A stretch of DNA of 64,000 nt from Dethiosulfatibacter aminovorans DSM 17477 (GTDB lineage: Bacteria > Bacillota > Clostridia > Tissierellales > Dethiosulfatibacteraceae). Below the pieces are notes generated by a model. The model did no database searches and was not told where the DNA came from. It worked only from the letters and a program-made list of their open reading frames with translations. The translations under genes were made by a program, and so were the position numbers. Positions 26,208 to 35,696 of this stretch are shown piece by piece. The DNA lies in contig NZ_FQZL01000005.1 in the NCBI RefSeq assembly GCF_900142005.1, positions 248,001 to 312,000 on the forward strand. The letters run 5' to 3'. Position 1 is the first letter of the stretch. Every line of letters begins with the position of its first letter.

Positions 26208-28004
26208 TTACTTCAGATATCGCCAAAGTGTCGTCCGGCTTATTCCCAGCCGCTTGGCCGCCAGACTCTGGTTGCCACCCGCCTTTTCTATGTACAGGGA
26301 AATGATCTCCCTGCTTATTTCATTAAGGGTCATGGTTGTATCGAGAGGGAAGCTCAGCAGGTCCTCGTTCTCGGGAGATATGATGGAGGCGGCAGCTGCG
26401 GTGAGTTTTTCCTTTTCAAGGATGCTTTCGACTGTTTCCGTGGGGATATATGGTGTTGTGGTTACAGTAACCATCTCCCGCAGCACTCTTTTGAACTGGG
26501 TGAAGTTGGCCGGCCAGTTGTAGTTTTTCATTAGTTCCATGGCTTCCGGAACGAAGCCTATTATCTGTTTTGCAAGGTCAAGATTCAATGCGTTGATGTA
26601 TAAGCTTGACATCTGAGGTATGTCTCCGGTTCGTTCCCTTAAAGGAGCCAGGTGTATGGTCATGCAGGTCAGTTGGTTGATATATTCCTTTGCAGAAATG
26701 TGGTTCCCTCCAGATTCGTTCGTAGCACAGGACATCAGGAGGCGGTTTCTTTTGTGGACATTGGTGCTGACAAGCGTTGTCAGCAAATAGTCCTTCCTGT
26801 CCTCAGGCAGCTTGTGGATGTCCATGAAATACAGTGTATTGTCTGAATCCGTCAATGGAGAGTTATAGTGGTTAAGGAGAAAGAACCATGTCTTGTCGTC
26901 CATGAGGTTGCAGTCTAGTGTTATCAGGGGGTTGTTGTTCAATGAACTTCTGGCGTATAGCAGCTTTGCAATTTGTGACTTTCCCGTTCCCGTTTCTCCC
27001 AATATCATTATTGGCGAATCCACGGTACTCATTTGTCTGATGTCATTTTCCATTTCCGACAAGGGACTGGCTATGCTGTAGAAGCTATTGAAGAAGGATG
27101 CATCCACCTCGTCTTTTGTCAAATATGATATGCCAAACCTGTTGCTGCTCTGGAGGTTATGGTTTTCGTTGAAGCAGTATACTACATATGTGCTGTTGCT
27201 TATGCTTGAAACCTTACTGGTTACACTGATTGAAAATTCTCCCATCCTTTTAATGAACTTTCTGTTGTTTGTCTTGAAGGAAGCCTCCAGTTCCTTTTCT
27301 GCAATTTTTGTATATGCTTCCAGGTTGTCCCGGTCCACTGTGGACAGCTTTAATTGACCTGTTTTGTCGTAGACCATGACCTTTTCATCGTATTCTCCCA
27401 TGACTTTTTCGAGAAACAGGTTGTTTTCCTTGATGGCAAAATAGCTTTTATAAAGCCTTGAGGCTTGATCGAAAGCAATGTTGATGCTTTCGTCACCTGA
27501 AGTAATGAGTATTGCATTCATTCCCAGGCGCTTGGCTGTTGTATTTGCGATCATGTCGCAGAGAATCATTTGATATCCTTTTTTCTTTAGGTCGGAAAGA
27601 AGTCCTGACACTTCATCAACGCTGTTTATGGTGTATATGTCTATATCGTACTGAAGAAGATCGCAGAGGAGTTTGGCGGTTTCCGTGATTCCTGGATATC
27701 CTACTATAGCATACTTTCCCGTGTAGTTTTCCGCCATTTTAATGGCTCTGATGATATCGTACACCGACAATGAAATTCTGACCAGGGGTATATCCGTTAT
27801 CTTTTCTATCATACTTGCAGTTCCGCCACGTGATATGATCACGTCGAAGTTTTTATCCACGTTCTTTCTTGCAATTTCAACTCCCTTGTCAAGGTCTCCT
27901 ATATATACGGTAAGATCTATGTCCTTGCGTTTCGCGGCAAGGTTCTGCATCATTGTTTTCATGCCTTCGTATGGAGCTATTCCTAAAATTCGGATTTTTT
28001 TCAT
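26208..28004 (-). CDS. PrpR_N-type regulator with degenerate AAA+ domain
   Basis: The 598-residue protein has an N-terminal PrpR_N-like ligand domain (about 1-165, ISRGGTASMI), a linking sensor region (about 195-290), an AAA+ domain (about 315-520) and a Fis-type helix-turn-helix at the end (NQSLAAKRLGISRTTLWRYL). Walker A GETGTGKS is intact, but the GAFTGA loop is missing, with a shortened segment in its place, and the Walker B Glu is lost (LYFMDIHKL). It therefore probably cannot remodel sigma-54. The spacing of AGGAGG decides the ATG at 28004. It faces a sugar-acid operon with three matching operators between. Confidence 0.9.
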   Translation of the reverse strand: MKKIRILGIAPYEGMKTMMQNLAAKRKDIDLTVYIGDLDKGVEIARKNVDKNFDVIISRGGTASMIEKITDIPLVRISLSVYDIIRAIKMAENYTGKYAIVGYPGITETAKLLCDLLQYDIDIYTINSVDEVSGLLSDLKKKGYQMILCDMIANTTAKRLGMNAILITSGDESINIAFDQASRLYKSYFAIKENNLFLEKVMGEYDEKVMVYDKTGQLKLSTVDRDNLEAYTKIAEKELEASFKTNNRKFIKRMGEFSISVTSKVSSISNSTYVVYCFNENHNLQSSNRFGISYLTKDEVDASFFNSFYSIASPLSEMENDIRQMSTVDSPIMILGETGTGKSQIAKLLYARSSLNNNPLITLDCNLMDDKTWFFLLNHYNSPLTDSDNTLYFMDIHKLPEDRKDYLLTTLVSTNVHKRNRLLMSCATNESGGNHISAKEYINQLTCMTIHLAPLRERTGDIPQMSSLYINALNLDLAKQIIGFVPEAMELMKNYNWPANFTQFKRVLREMVTVTTTPYIPTETVESILEKEKLTAAAASIISPENEDLLSFPLDTTMTLNEISREIISLYIEKAGGNQSLAAKRLGISRTTLWRYLK

Positions 28005-28060
28005 TCCGGTGCCTCCTGTTTCATTTCTATATACATGTAAATCTTTATCACGCACATCGG

Positions 28061-28077
28061 TGTTTCTAATTGAAACA
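28061..28077. promoter_or_regulatory. operator 1, TGTTTC-N5-GAAACA
   Basis: A perfect inverted repeat just downstream of the minus-strand -10 (28078-28083), so it overlaps the regulator's start of transcription. Autorepression is the simple reading. Confidence 0.7.
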
Positions 28078-28106
28078 ATAATACCATATTCGAAATAAAA
28101 AGTCCA
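28078..28106 (-). promoter_or_regulatory. promoter of the PrpR-like regulator
   Basis: On the minus strand, TGGACT (28101-28106), 17-base spacer, TATTAT (28078-28083). Confidence 0.55.
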
Positions 28107-28120
28107 TATTTTCTGGAAAA

Positions 28121-28137
28121 TGTTTCAAAAAGAAACG
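28121..28137. promoter_or_regulatory. operator 2, TGTTTC-N5-GAAACG
   Basis: Inverted repeat centred about 63 bases upstream of the probable operon start site, an activator-type position. Confidence 0.65.
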
Positions 28138-28156
28138 AAAAAACCCATGAAAACAA

Positions 28157-28185
28157 TTGCCAATCTTTTTTGTGTATTGTAGAAT
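28157..28185 (+). promoter_or_regulatory. sigma-70 promoter of the sugar-acid operon
   Basis: TTGCCA (28157-28162), 17-base spacer, TAGAAT (28180-28185). There is no -24/-12 promoter in this gap, in line with the missing sigma-54 loop of the regulator. Confidence 0.65.
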
Positions 28186-28215
28186 GTAACAAAAGAGAGA
28201 CGCGAATGAGACGCG

Positions 28216-28232
28216 TGTTTCAAATATAAACA
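28216..28232. promoter_or_regulatory. operator 3, TGTTTC-N5-TAAACA
   Basis: A third copy lies in the operon leader, about 25 bases after the expected start of transcription, where binding would repress. Confidence 0.6.
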
Positions 28233-28253
28233 CTAATAAGGAGATTGGTATCG

Positions 28254-29540
28254 ATGATAAAGTTGCTCATCGTGGCGGACGATTTTACAGGCGCATTGGA
28301 TACTGGTGTTCAGTTTGCATCTTGTGGCGCCGTAACCAAGGTAATAACGAGGGAAGACTACAAGATGGAAGTTGTGGATGAATCTGTTGAAGTTCTCGTG
28401 ATAAATGCCGAGACCAGACACATGACTGCCGATGATGCATACGGGACAACATACAATATAATAAAAAGGGCTTATGAAAAGGGTATCCCCCATATAATGA
28501 AGAAGACGGATTCGGCACTGAGGGGTAATATAGGAAGTGAACTGTCGGCGGTGCTGGATGCTACAGGTGAGAAGGTGCTTCATTTCATACCTGCCTTGCC
28601 GAAGATGAACAGGGTGACCAGAAAAGGCATCCACTTCATAGACGGTATAAAGGTGAGTGACAGCGTTTTCGGCACAGACCCCTTTGAACCGGTATTGGAT
28701 TCGTATATACCCGACATAATATCCGGTCAAAGCAACAAGGCTGTCGTTGTCTTGGAAAGGGAGGCTGGGAATGAAATGGTGGATTCGCCTTCAATATATG
28801 TCTATGATGCAGAAACGGAAGGCGATATCAGGTGTATAGCCGATTCCATATATGAAAAGGACAAACTCAGGGTCTTTGCGGGATGCGCAGGTTTGGCATC
28901 AGTTCTGCCGGATCTTCTGGGGCTTAAAGGGAAGTCTGTGCATTACTGCAATAAAATAGAAAAACTGCTTATTCTTTGCGGCAGTGTGAATCCCATTACC
29001 GGCAAACAGCTTGACTATGCTGAAGCGAGGGGAATAAAGAGGATAAGGCTAAAGCCTCACCAAAAGCTTTCGAAGGAATACTATGATACGAGTTGCGGCA
29101 AGCGTGATATTGAAGAGCTTGTGAAGATGTTGTCCTCCTCAGCTGTAGGAATCATAGACAGCAACGACCCTTCCGGTGAAATGACAACCAGGGAGTATGC
29201 AAGGGAGAATGGAATGTCCCTTGATGATATAAGGGTAAACATATCTTCGACTCTGGGATTCATCCTCAAGAGACTGTTTGAAGCAGGCATTGAAAGCACT
29301 GTTCTGATAACAGGGGGAGACATGCTTCTCGGATTCATGAAACAGATGGATATCTGGGAATTGTCCCCGGTCTGCGAGATGGCTCCCGGCACGGTGATGT
29401 CGCGAATGACCGTCAACGGCAGGGAATATGAAATAATATCAAAATCAGGAGGCTTCGGAGATGAGAATCTCTTCATGGAACTGGCTGATAAATATATGAA
29501 AAAACCTGATAAAAGGAGGAAGAATATTGAAAAGATATAA
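28254..29540 (+). CDS. four-carbon acid sugar kinase family protein (DUF1537)
   Basis: The 428-residue kinase has the N-terminal motif ADDFTGALDTGVQFA and the C-terminal nucleotide-domain motif ITGGDMLLGFM of the DUF1537 family (OtnK, DtnK), which phosphorylate tetronate-type sugar acids. AAGGAG at 28238-28243 suits the ATG at 28254 better than an in-frame TTG at 28245. It opens an eight-gene operon whose PdxA2 homologue would oxidise the phosphorylated product, the known pairing for threonate- and erythronate-type acids. The exact acid is unknown. The end overlaps the Fe-ADH gene by 14 bases. Confidence 0.9.
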   Translation: MIKLLIVADDFTGALDTGVQFASCGAVTKVITREDYKMEVVDESVEVLVINAETRHMTADDAYGTTYNIIKRAYEKGIPHIMKKTDSALRGNIGSELSAVLDATGEKVLHFIPALPKMNRVTRKGIHFIDGIKVSDSVFGTDPFEPVLDSYIPDIISGQSNKAVVVLEREAGNEMVDSPSIYVYDAETEGDIRCIADSIYEKDKLRVFAGCAGLASVLPDLLGLKGKSVHYCNKIEKLLILCGSVNPITGKQLDYAEARGIKRIRLKPHQKLSKEYYDTSCGKRDIEELVKMLSSSAVGIIDSNDPSGEMTTREYARENGMSLDDIRVNISSTLGFILKRLFEAGIESTVLITGGDMLLGFMKQMDIWELSPVCEMAPGTVMSRMTVNGREYEIISKSGGFGDENLFMELADKYMKKPDKRRKNIEKI

Positions 29541-30681
29541 GCTCAAATCACCGGGAATAGTTTACAGTGGAAGTGATTCACTGGACAATATAAGGGAAAT
29601 ACTGAAGTATGGCGTTGAAAAGGTAGCCGTGTTCAGCGATAAAAGCATAATAAAGGCGGGACTTGTAGATCTTGTCTTGGCAAAGTTGGACGATGCTGGA
29701 ATTAAATATGAAGTTATTGATGATCTGCCTGCGGAACCGTCATGCGACCAGGCACAGGCTGTAGTTGACACTTTCAAGGAAACTGAGGCTGATCTCATTG
29801 TAGCTGTGGGAGGCGGAAGTGTCATGGATATAGCCAAGCTGGCATCGGTTCTCAGCACTGACGACTACAATGTAAGGGATCTTCTTGAGAATCCGGGACT
29901 GGCGAAAAAGCAGGTCAGGACACTTATGATTCCTACTACGGCAGGCACCGGTTCGGAAGCAACGCCCAACAGCATAGTCCTCGTACCGGAAAAGGAGCTG
30001 AAGGTGGGCATAGTAAGCGAGGAAATGATAGCGGACTATGTAATACTTGACGCGGTGACTATAAAAAATCTGCCACGTACCATAGCTGCTTCCACGGGGG
30101 TTGACGCACTGGCTCACGCAATAGAATGCTATACGTCCAAAAAGGCCAATCCTTTCAGTGACATGTATGCCCTTGAGTCTTTAGCTCTCATACTTGGAAA
30201 TATTGAAAAGGCATGCGATGACCCTGAAGCCGTGGAAGCAAAGGAAGCCATGATGGTTGCCTCTTTCTACGCAGGAGTGGCAATTGCGGCAGCGGGAACC
30301 ACAGCGGTTCATGCATTGTCATATCCTCTGGGAGGAAAGTACCACATACCTCACGGAGTTTCCAATGCAATGATGCTTGTACCTGTCATGAGATTCAACG
30401 AACCCATGTGCAGAAGCCGTTTTGCAGCAGTGTATGACAGGGTAAAGCCTGGAGACAACAAGGTTACCGAGGAAGAAAAGTCAGAATGGCTTGTGAACAG
30501 GCTTGGGGAAATAGTGGAAAATCTGGAGATACCGACGAAGCTGTCTTCCTACGGAGTGCCCAAGGAAGATCTGGAAGTACTGGTATCTTCGGGAATGGAA
30601 GTCAAGAGGCTTCTTGACAACAATATGAGAGAAATAAAGGCGGAAGACGCAAGAGCGCTCTATCTGCAGTTAATGCAATAA
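29527..30681 (+). CDS. iron-containing alcohol dehydrogenase
   Basis: A 384-residue group III Fe-ADH with the NAD motif GGGSVMDIAK (about 97), TTAGTGSEAT (about 138) and metal-ligand segments DALAHAIECY (about 194) and GKYHIPHGVSNA (about 267). It starts with TTG at 29527, well placed after AGGAGG, inside the end of the kinase gene. In this operon it probably interconverts an aldehyde or ketone and an alcohol formed by the neighbouring lyase or PdxA2 branch. The substrate is not visible. Confidence 0.92.
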   Translation: MKRYKLKSPGIVYSGSDSLDNIREILKYGVEKVAVFSDKSIIKAGLVDLVLAKLDDAGIKYEVIDDLPAEPSCDQAQAVVDTFKETEADLIVAVGGGSVMDIAKLASVLSTDDYNVRDLLENPGLAKKQVRTLMIPTTAGTGSEATPNSIVLVPEKELKVGIVSEEMIADYVILDAVTIKNLPRTIAASTGVDALAHAIECYTSKKANPFSDMYALESLALILGNIEKACDDPEAVEAKEAMMVASFYAGVAIAAAGTTAVHALSYPLGGKYHIPHGVSNAMMLVPVMRFNEPMCRSRFAAVYDRVKPGDNKVTEEEKSEWLVNRLGEIVENLEIPTKLSSYGVPKEDLEVLVSSGMEVKRLLDNNMREIKAEDARALYLQLMQ

Positions 30682-30699
30682 TTCAATAGGAGGATTCAA

Positions 30700-31596
30700 A
30701 TGGCGGAAATAAAAGGAGTTATACCTGCAATACTGACACCGATGAATGAAGATGAAAGCATAAATTATGACGAACTCAGAAGGCAGGCCAATCGTCTCAT
30801 CGATGCCGGAGTTCACGGACTGTTCCCGTTCGGAACCAACGGAGAAGCATATATACTCAGCGAAGCTGAAAAAATGGAGATACTGAAAGTCATAGTTGAT
30901 GAAGTAGGTGGCAGAGTGCCTGTCTATGCCGGCACCGGATGCATAGGTACAAAGGATACCATAGAGCAGTCGAATAAGGCCAAGGACCTGGGAGCGGACA
31001 TTCTCTCAATAATATCGCCTTCATTTGCCAAGGCTTCCCAAAATGAACTATACGAGCATTTCAAGGCTGTGGCTGAAGGGGTGGACATGCCCATTGTACT
31101 GTACAACATACCTGCAAGGACAGGGAATGTCATAACGCCCGAGACTGTTGAAAAACTCAGTGAAATACCAAACATCGTAGGCGTGAAGGACAGCAGTGGA
31201 AACTTTGACAACATGCTGCAGTATATTGAAAGAACCAGACACGTTGAGGGATTCAGCGTACTTTCTGGAAACGATTCCCTGATACTATGGAATCTCATGG
31301 CAGGGGGAACGGGCGGCATAGCGGGATGCGCCAACATATATCCTGCTACAATGGCATCCATCTACGATTTGTATGTTGCGGGAGAACTGGAGACTGCAAG
31401 AAAGGTTCAGGACAGTATCCGAAGTTTGAGAAACACATTCAAGTATGGAAACCCAAACACTATCGTAAAGGCTGCGGTGGAACTTCTGGGATATCCTGTT
31501 GGGAAATGCAGGGCTCCCTTCAACCAGGTGCCTGACCAGGGTATAGAAGCACTGAAGAAGGTCCTTGAAGAAAATGCAGCCCTGGGAATGAGCTAG
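30700..31596 (+). CDS. DapA/NanA family pyruvate-dependent lyase or dehydratase
   Basis: The 298-residue TIM-barrel enzyme has GTNGEAYIL (about 45), YNIPARTG (Tyr, about 135) and the Schiff-base Lys in GVKDSSGN (about 163). Members include dihydrodipicolinate synthase, N-acetylneuraminate lyase and keto-deoxy-sugar-acid aldolases or dehydratases. The operon (kinase, PdxA2, YhcH, sialidase-like protein) argues against a role in lysine synthesis and for sugar-acid catabolism. GGAGG precedes the ATG; 18 bases separate it from the Fe-ADH gene. Confidence 0.9.
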   Translation: MAEIKGVIPAILTPMNEDESINYDELRRQANRLIDAGVHGLFPFGTNGEAYILSEAEKMEILKVIVDEVGGRVPVYAGTGCIGTKDTIEQSNKAKDLGADILSIISPSFAKASQNELYEHFKAVAEGVDMPIVLYNIPARTGNVITPETVEKLSEIPNIVGVKDSSGNFDNMLQYIERTRHVEGFSVLSGNDSLILWNLMAGGTGGIAGCANIYPATMASIYDLYVAGELETARKVQDSIRSLRNTFKYGNPNTIVKAAVELLGYPVGKCRAPFNQVPDQGIEALKKVLEENAALGMS

Positions 31597-31606
31597 GAGG
31601 TATTGT

Positions 31607-32647
31607 ATGACTGATAAGCCTGTTGTCGGCATCACCATGGGTGATCCGGCAAGCATAGGACCTGAGATTACTGCAAAGGTTTTCGACAAGGAATGGATCT
31701 ACGACAAGTGCAATCCCATTGTTGTTGGAGACGCCGCTGTAATGGGAAATGCCCTCGAAATATTGGGTAAGACCCATATGAAAATAAATCCGGTGGAAAA
31801 AGTGGAAGGCGCTGTTTTCAGCCGGGGAACCATTGACGTTCTGGACATGAAACTTGTGGATATGTCCGTACTCAAATTGGGTGAAGTTTCTGAAATGGCA
31901 GGTGAAGCGGCTTTTAGGTATGTTGAGAAGGTGATCGGCCTTGCAATGAATGGTGACATTGATGCAACTGTCACCAATGCCCTTAACAAGGAAGCTATAA
32001 ATCTTGCAGGGCACCATTATTCGGGACATACGGAGATTTATGCCGAAATGACGAACACGAAGAAGTATACTATGCTTCTTGCCCATGACAATCTGCGTGT
32101 AGTCCATGTATCCACCCATGTTTCCTTGAGGGAGGCATGCGACCTGGTCAAAAAAGACAGGGTGTTGGATGTCATTCGTATAGCACATGATGCCTGCAGG
32201 GATCTGGGGATTGAATCTCCAAAGATAGCAGTTGCGGGCTTAAATCCCCACAGCGGTGAGAACGGACTTTTTGGAAGGGAAGAGATAGATGAAATCATAC
32301 CGGCCATAGAAGAAGCCTGCAGCCAGGGAATGGACGTGGATGGACCGGTGCCGCCGGACACTGTTTTCTCAAAAGCTAGAGGCGGATGGTATGACATAGT
32401 TGTGGCTATGTACCACGACCAGGGGCACATACCCCTGAAGGTCGTCGGTTTTGTATATAACAAGGAGGAAGCCAAATGGGATGCTGTAGCAGGAGTCAAT
32501 ATCACTTTAGGGTTGCCTATAGTGAGGGCTTCCGTTGACCATGGAACTGCCTTCGATCAAGCGGGAAAAGGCATAGCAAATGAATTGAGCCTGGAGAACG
32601 CCATAGAATACGGTATTCTTCTGGCAAAGAAAAAATTGGAGGATTAG
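31607..32647 (+). CDS. PdxA2-type 4-phosphate dehydrogenase
   Basis: The 346-residue enzyme is a PdxA homologue with GITMGDPASIGPEI at its start and metal-binding His residues in GHHYSGHTE (about 139) and MYHDQGHIPLK (about 267). In operons with a DUF1537 kinase such proteins (PdxA2) oxidise and decarboxylate threonate 4-phosphate or erythronate 4-phosphate to dihydroxyacetone phosphate. No pyridoxine-synthesis genes are nearby. It follows the lyase by 10 bases and ends 6 bases before the TAXI receptor gene. Confidence 0.9.
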   Translation: MTDKPVVGITMGDPASIGPEITAKVFDKEWIYDKCNPIVVGDAAVMGNALEILGKTHMKINPVEKVEGAVFSRGTIDVLDMKLVDMSVLKLGEVSEMAGEAAFRYVEKVIGLAMNGDIDATVTNALNKEAINLAGHHYSGHTEIYAEMTNTKKYTMLLAHDNLRVVHVSTHVSLREACDLVKKDRVLDVIRIAHDACRDLGIESPKIAVAGLNPHSGENGLFGREEIDEIIPAIEEACSQGMDVDGPVPPDTVFSKARGGWYDIVVAMYHDQGHIPLKVVGFVYNKEEAKWDAVAGVNITLGLPIVRASVDHGTAFDQAGKGIANELSLENAIEYGILLAKKKLED

Positions 32648-32653
32648 GTAGAA

Positions 32654-33712
32654 ATGAAAAAGTTTATTGTTTTAGTATTGGTATTGTTGTTGTCTTTGAA
32701 CATGGTGGCATGCTCTGGACCTGAAGAGAAGCCTGCAGAGAACAACCAGGAAGCAACGGAAGAAACGGCTCAGGAGACAGGATTGAATGCTGAAGTGTTG
32801 TTCGGTACATTTGAAGTAGGTACAAGCAACTACAATATTTCGGCGGAACTTGGCAAATTGTGGGAAGATAACGGTATTGGCAAAGTTGATGTACAGCCTA
32901 TATCACCTGGAGGAATGGGTGCTCCTTATCTGTTTGCAAACAACAAGGCGGACATAGCATTCATCAATGGTGCACCTGCCAAGTGGGCAATGGAGACAGG
33001 AACTCTTGGAAAAGAACCTGCAGACGGATATCTTGCAATGATAGGTGAACTTTCTGCAGTTTCAGCAGTGAATTTCCTTACAGAAGATTTCATAGAAGAA
33101 TATGGCGTGTCAACGATTGAGGAAGCTATTAGACAGGAACTTCCAATAAGAATCGGATGCAGTCCTGTAGGATCGATGGATAACGAAGTTGTACAGATAC
33201 TCCTGGCATACATGGGTGTAACCGAGGAAGATATAAAATCATGGGGCGGAGATGTAGTTCACGGTGGTGGATCAGACCTTGCGTCAATGGTTAAGGATGG
33301 AAAGCTTGACTTTATGCTAGACCACACATCTGTCAACTCTTCAACAATGCAGGAAGTTTCCATGACAAGTGACGTAAGATTCCTTCAGTGGGAAGAAGAG
33401 ACTATAGACTATTTCGTTAAGGAAAAGGGTTTCCAGAGAGTTACAATAGCTGCAAACTCATGGAAAGGACAGGAGAACGAGCTTGTAAATGCAGGAACTC
33501 CTGACTGTCTGTTCGTATCAGACGACCTTGATGAAGAAATTGTTTACGAATTGACAAAAATCATGTGTGAAAACAGGGATTACCTTGTAAACATATTCGC
33601 ATCTTTAGAGCCGTTCAATCCTGAAACATGCTGGGAGGCAGAGAAGGTTGGAGGCGTTGCGCTTCATCCTGGTGCTGAAAGATACTTCAAGGAAGCTGGT
33701 TATATCAAGTAA
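32654..33712 (+). CDS. TAXI family TRAP solute receptor (lipoprotein)
   Basis: The 352-residue protein has a lipoprotein signal (lipobox NMVAC, Cys20), an acidic linker and a periplasmic-binding fold of the TAXI type (FGTFEVGTSNYNISAEL near 53, IRIGCSPVGSMDNEV near 160). It is anchored outside the membrane and delivers an organic acid to the TRAP permease encoded next. TAXI receptors are known for glutamate and other carboxylates; here the operon suggests a sugar acid. Confidence 0.92.
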   Translation: MKKFIVLVLVLLLSLNMVACSGPEEKPAENNQEATEETAQETGLNAEVLFGTFEVGTSNYNISAELGKLWEDNGIGKVDVQPISPGGMGAPYLFANNKADIAFINGAPAKWAMETGTLGKEPADGYLAMIGELSAVSAVNFLTEDFIEEYGVSTIEEAIRQELPIRIGCSPVGSMDNEVVQILLAYMGVTEEDIKSWGGDVVHGGGSDLASMVKDGKLDFMLDHTSVNSSTMQEVSMTSDVRFLQWEEETIDYFVKEKGFQRVTIAANSWKGQENELVNAGTPDCLFVSDDLDEEIVYELTKIMCENRDYLVNIFASLEPFNPETCWEAEKVGGVALHPGAERYFKEAGYIK

Positions 33713-33721
33713 TTTAATTAC

Positions 33722-33753
33722 GGAGGACGGCGGCATTCGTGCCGCTCTCCTCC
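33722..33753 (+). other. intercistronic hairpin between receptor and permease
   Basis: GGAGGACGGCGGC / GCCGCTCTCCTCC folds into a strong stem with loop ATTCGT and no T tract. Such hairpins often protect the 3' end of the receptor mRNA, so that the binding protein is made in excess over the permease. Confidence 0.6.
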
Positions 33754-33773
33754 AATAGTAGTGGAGGTTTATA

Positions 33774-35684
33774 ATGGCAAATACAAGAAATGAAATACAA
33801 AAATGGCGATATGCGCTCTTGGTTGTTATTTCAGTAAGTTTTATTCTTTTTCAGCTATATATAGCTATGGTCCGCCCTTTGGACAGATGGCTGCAGGTTC
33901 CCTACCATATGTGTTTCGGTCTCCTGGCTGCATTCATGTTCAGACCAATGGCTGATAATTTCAAGTCCAGGACGGCAAAAAGCCTGGCGTGGATTTATGA
34001 CATCATACTTGTAGCTTTACTCATATATATAGCATACTTTTTTACGACAAATCTTAGTTTTCTGCAGAACAGAATATACAACATCGATGAAATGAGGCCT
34101 TCTGACCTTATGGCTGCTTATGCTACCATATTCGTTGTAATGGAAGCCGTCAGAAGGATCATGGGAAGGAACTTGTTTATATTCATAATGATTTTTATTA
34201 TCTATGCATTCCTGGGACAGAAGCTGACGGGAATATTCCAGTTCAGGGGAATGAGCTGGCAGACATTCGGAGAGGTTATGATCATGGATGTCAACGGGAT
34301 CCTTGGATCACCATTGACTGCATCCATGAATACATTGTTCTATTTCCTTGTATTCGGTGCCTTCTTCTCCTCATGCGGCGGCGGCCAGGTCCTTATAGAC
34401 CTGGGTATGAAGCTTAGCGACAAGACTGTTGGAGGGCCTGCCAAGGCGGCGGTTCTTTCAAGCGGACTCATGGGAATGGTTTCGGGAAGTGCAGTGGCAA
34501 ACGTATCGACTACGGGTGTAATGACAATCCCCCTTATGATAAAATCGGGATACGAGCCCCATCAGGCGGCATCCATAGAATCCATTGCTTCTACAGGAGG
34601 GCAGATCATGCCTCCTATCATGGGTATAGGAGCATTCATAATGGCGGAAATGATAGGTGTAAGTTATCTTACAATTGCATCTTCGGCACTGATACCGGCT
34701 CTGGCTTATTACGGTTCGGTATTCCTTCTGGTCCATTTCCTTGCCAAAAGAAAGCAAATGGTTTCAAAGGACTCAGGTGTCAAGTACAAATCGGAGCCGA
34801 TAGTTCCGAGACTTTACCAGTTATTGCCCATAGTTGCACTTGTAACCATCATTTTCAGGGGCGGTTCATTGACGAGAGCGGCACTTACAGGTACTGCTCT
34901 GGCAATTATTGTAAGTCTGTTTTCAAAAAAGACAAGAATGTCCCTCAAGGGATATGTGGACTCAATGCTTGACGGTATAAGACAGGCGGCAGGAATTACC
35001 GTTCCGACTGCAGCCATAGGTATCATGATAGGTATCGTAATCCAATCGGGAGTAGCCAACAAGCTGACCAAGATCATAGCTAATACAGGAGATTCAAGCA
35101 TAGCTCTTGCTCTTATATTCGCAATGTCGGGATGTCTTCTGCTGGGTATGGCGCTGCCTACGGTTGCTGCCTATCTTATAGCCAACATACTGTTCGGGTC
35201 AACCCTTATAAATCTGGGTCTTCCTGCACTGCCGGCGAATTTGTTCATATTCTATTTCGGAGTTATTGCGCAGATTACACCTCCTGTATGTCTTGCTTCG
35301 TTCACTGCAGCTGGAATTGCAGGTGCAAATCCCTGGAAGACTGGCTGGACGGCCTTTGGATATGCCTTTGTTGCATTCATAGTGCCTTATGTATTCGTAT
35401 TCAAGCCTGAGATACTGCTCATGGACGCTACACCTTTCACCATAGCAATAGCTGTGATGATACTGGCCTGGGGAATAATATTCCTGGCTGCAGCAGTTAC
35501 CGGTTACCTGTTTGTTCCAATTGACAATGTGATAATAAGGGCTGCATTCTTCATTACAGCGATTATGATTATAATACCTAACACTGTGGTAATGCTCGTA
35601 GGAAGTGCCATAGGACTAGTGTTCATCACATACTTCTTCCTTACTTCTGTGAAGAGAAAAAAGCAATTAGAGATAGCCGCTTAG
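33774..35684 (+). CDS. TRAP transporter permease, 4TM/12TM fusion
   Basis: The 636-residue membrane protein has about 17-19 hydrophobic segments, with a small-subunit-like N-terminal part (about 1-170) and a DctM-like part, with the SGSAVANVSTTGVMTIPLM signature near 240. Fused permeases usually partner TAXI receptors, as here. It is ion-gradient driven. GGAGG precedes the ATG. Confidence 0.95.
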   Translation: MANTRNEIQKWRYALLVVISVSFILFQLYIAMVRPLDRWLQVPYHMCFGLLAAFMFRPMADNFKSRTAKSLAWIYDIILVALLIYIAYFFTTNLSFLQNRIYNIDEMRPSDLMAAYATIFVVMEAVRRIMGRNLFIFIMIFIIYAFLGQKLTGIFQFRGMSWQTFGEVMIMDVNGILGSPLTASMNTLFYFLVFGAFFSSCGGGQVLIDLGMKLSDKTVGGPAKAAVLSSGLMGMVSGSAVANVSTTGVMTIPLMIKSGYEPHQAASIESIASTGGQIMPPIMGIGAFIMAEMIGVSYLTIASSALIPALAYYGSVFLLVHFLAKRKQMVSKDSGVKYKSEPIVPRLYQLLPIVALVTIIFRGGSLTRAALTGTALAIIVSLFSKKTRMSLKGYVDSMLDGIRQAAGITVPTAAIGIMIGIVIQSGVANKLTKIIANTGDSSIALALIFAMSGCLLLGMALPTVAAYLIANILFGSTLINLGLPALPANLFIFYFGVIAQITPPVCLASFTAAGIAGANPWKTGWTAFGYAFVAFIVPYVFVFKPEILLMDATPFTIAIAVMILAWGIIFLAAAVTGYLFVPIDNVIIRAAFFITAIMIIIPNTVVMLVGSAIGLVFITYFFLTSVKRKKQLEIAA

Positions 35685-35696
35685 AGGAATAAGGAT

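Noticed and set aside
31520..32188. Antisense ORF of 222 codons over pdxA2
   Set aside because: Opposite strand of a well-supported gene; composition typical of a shadow frame.
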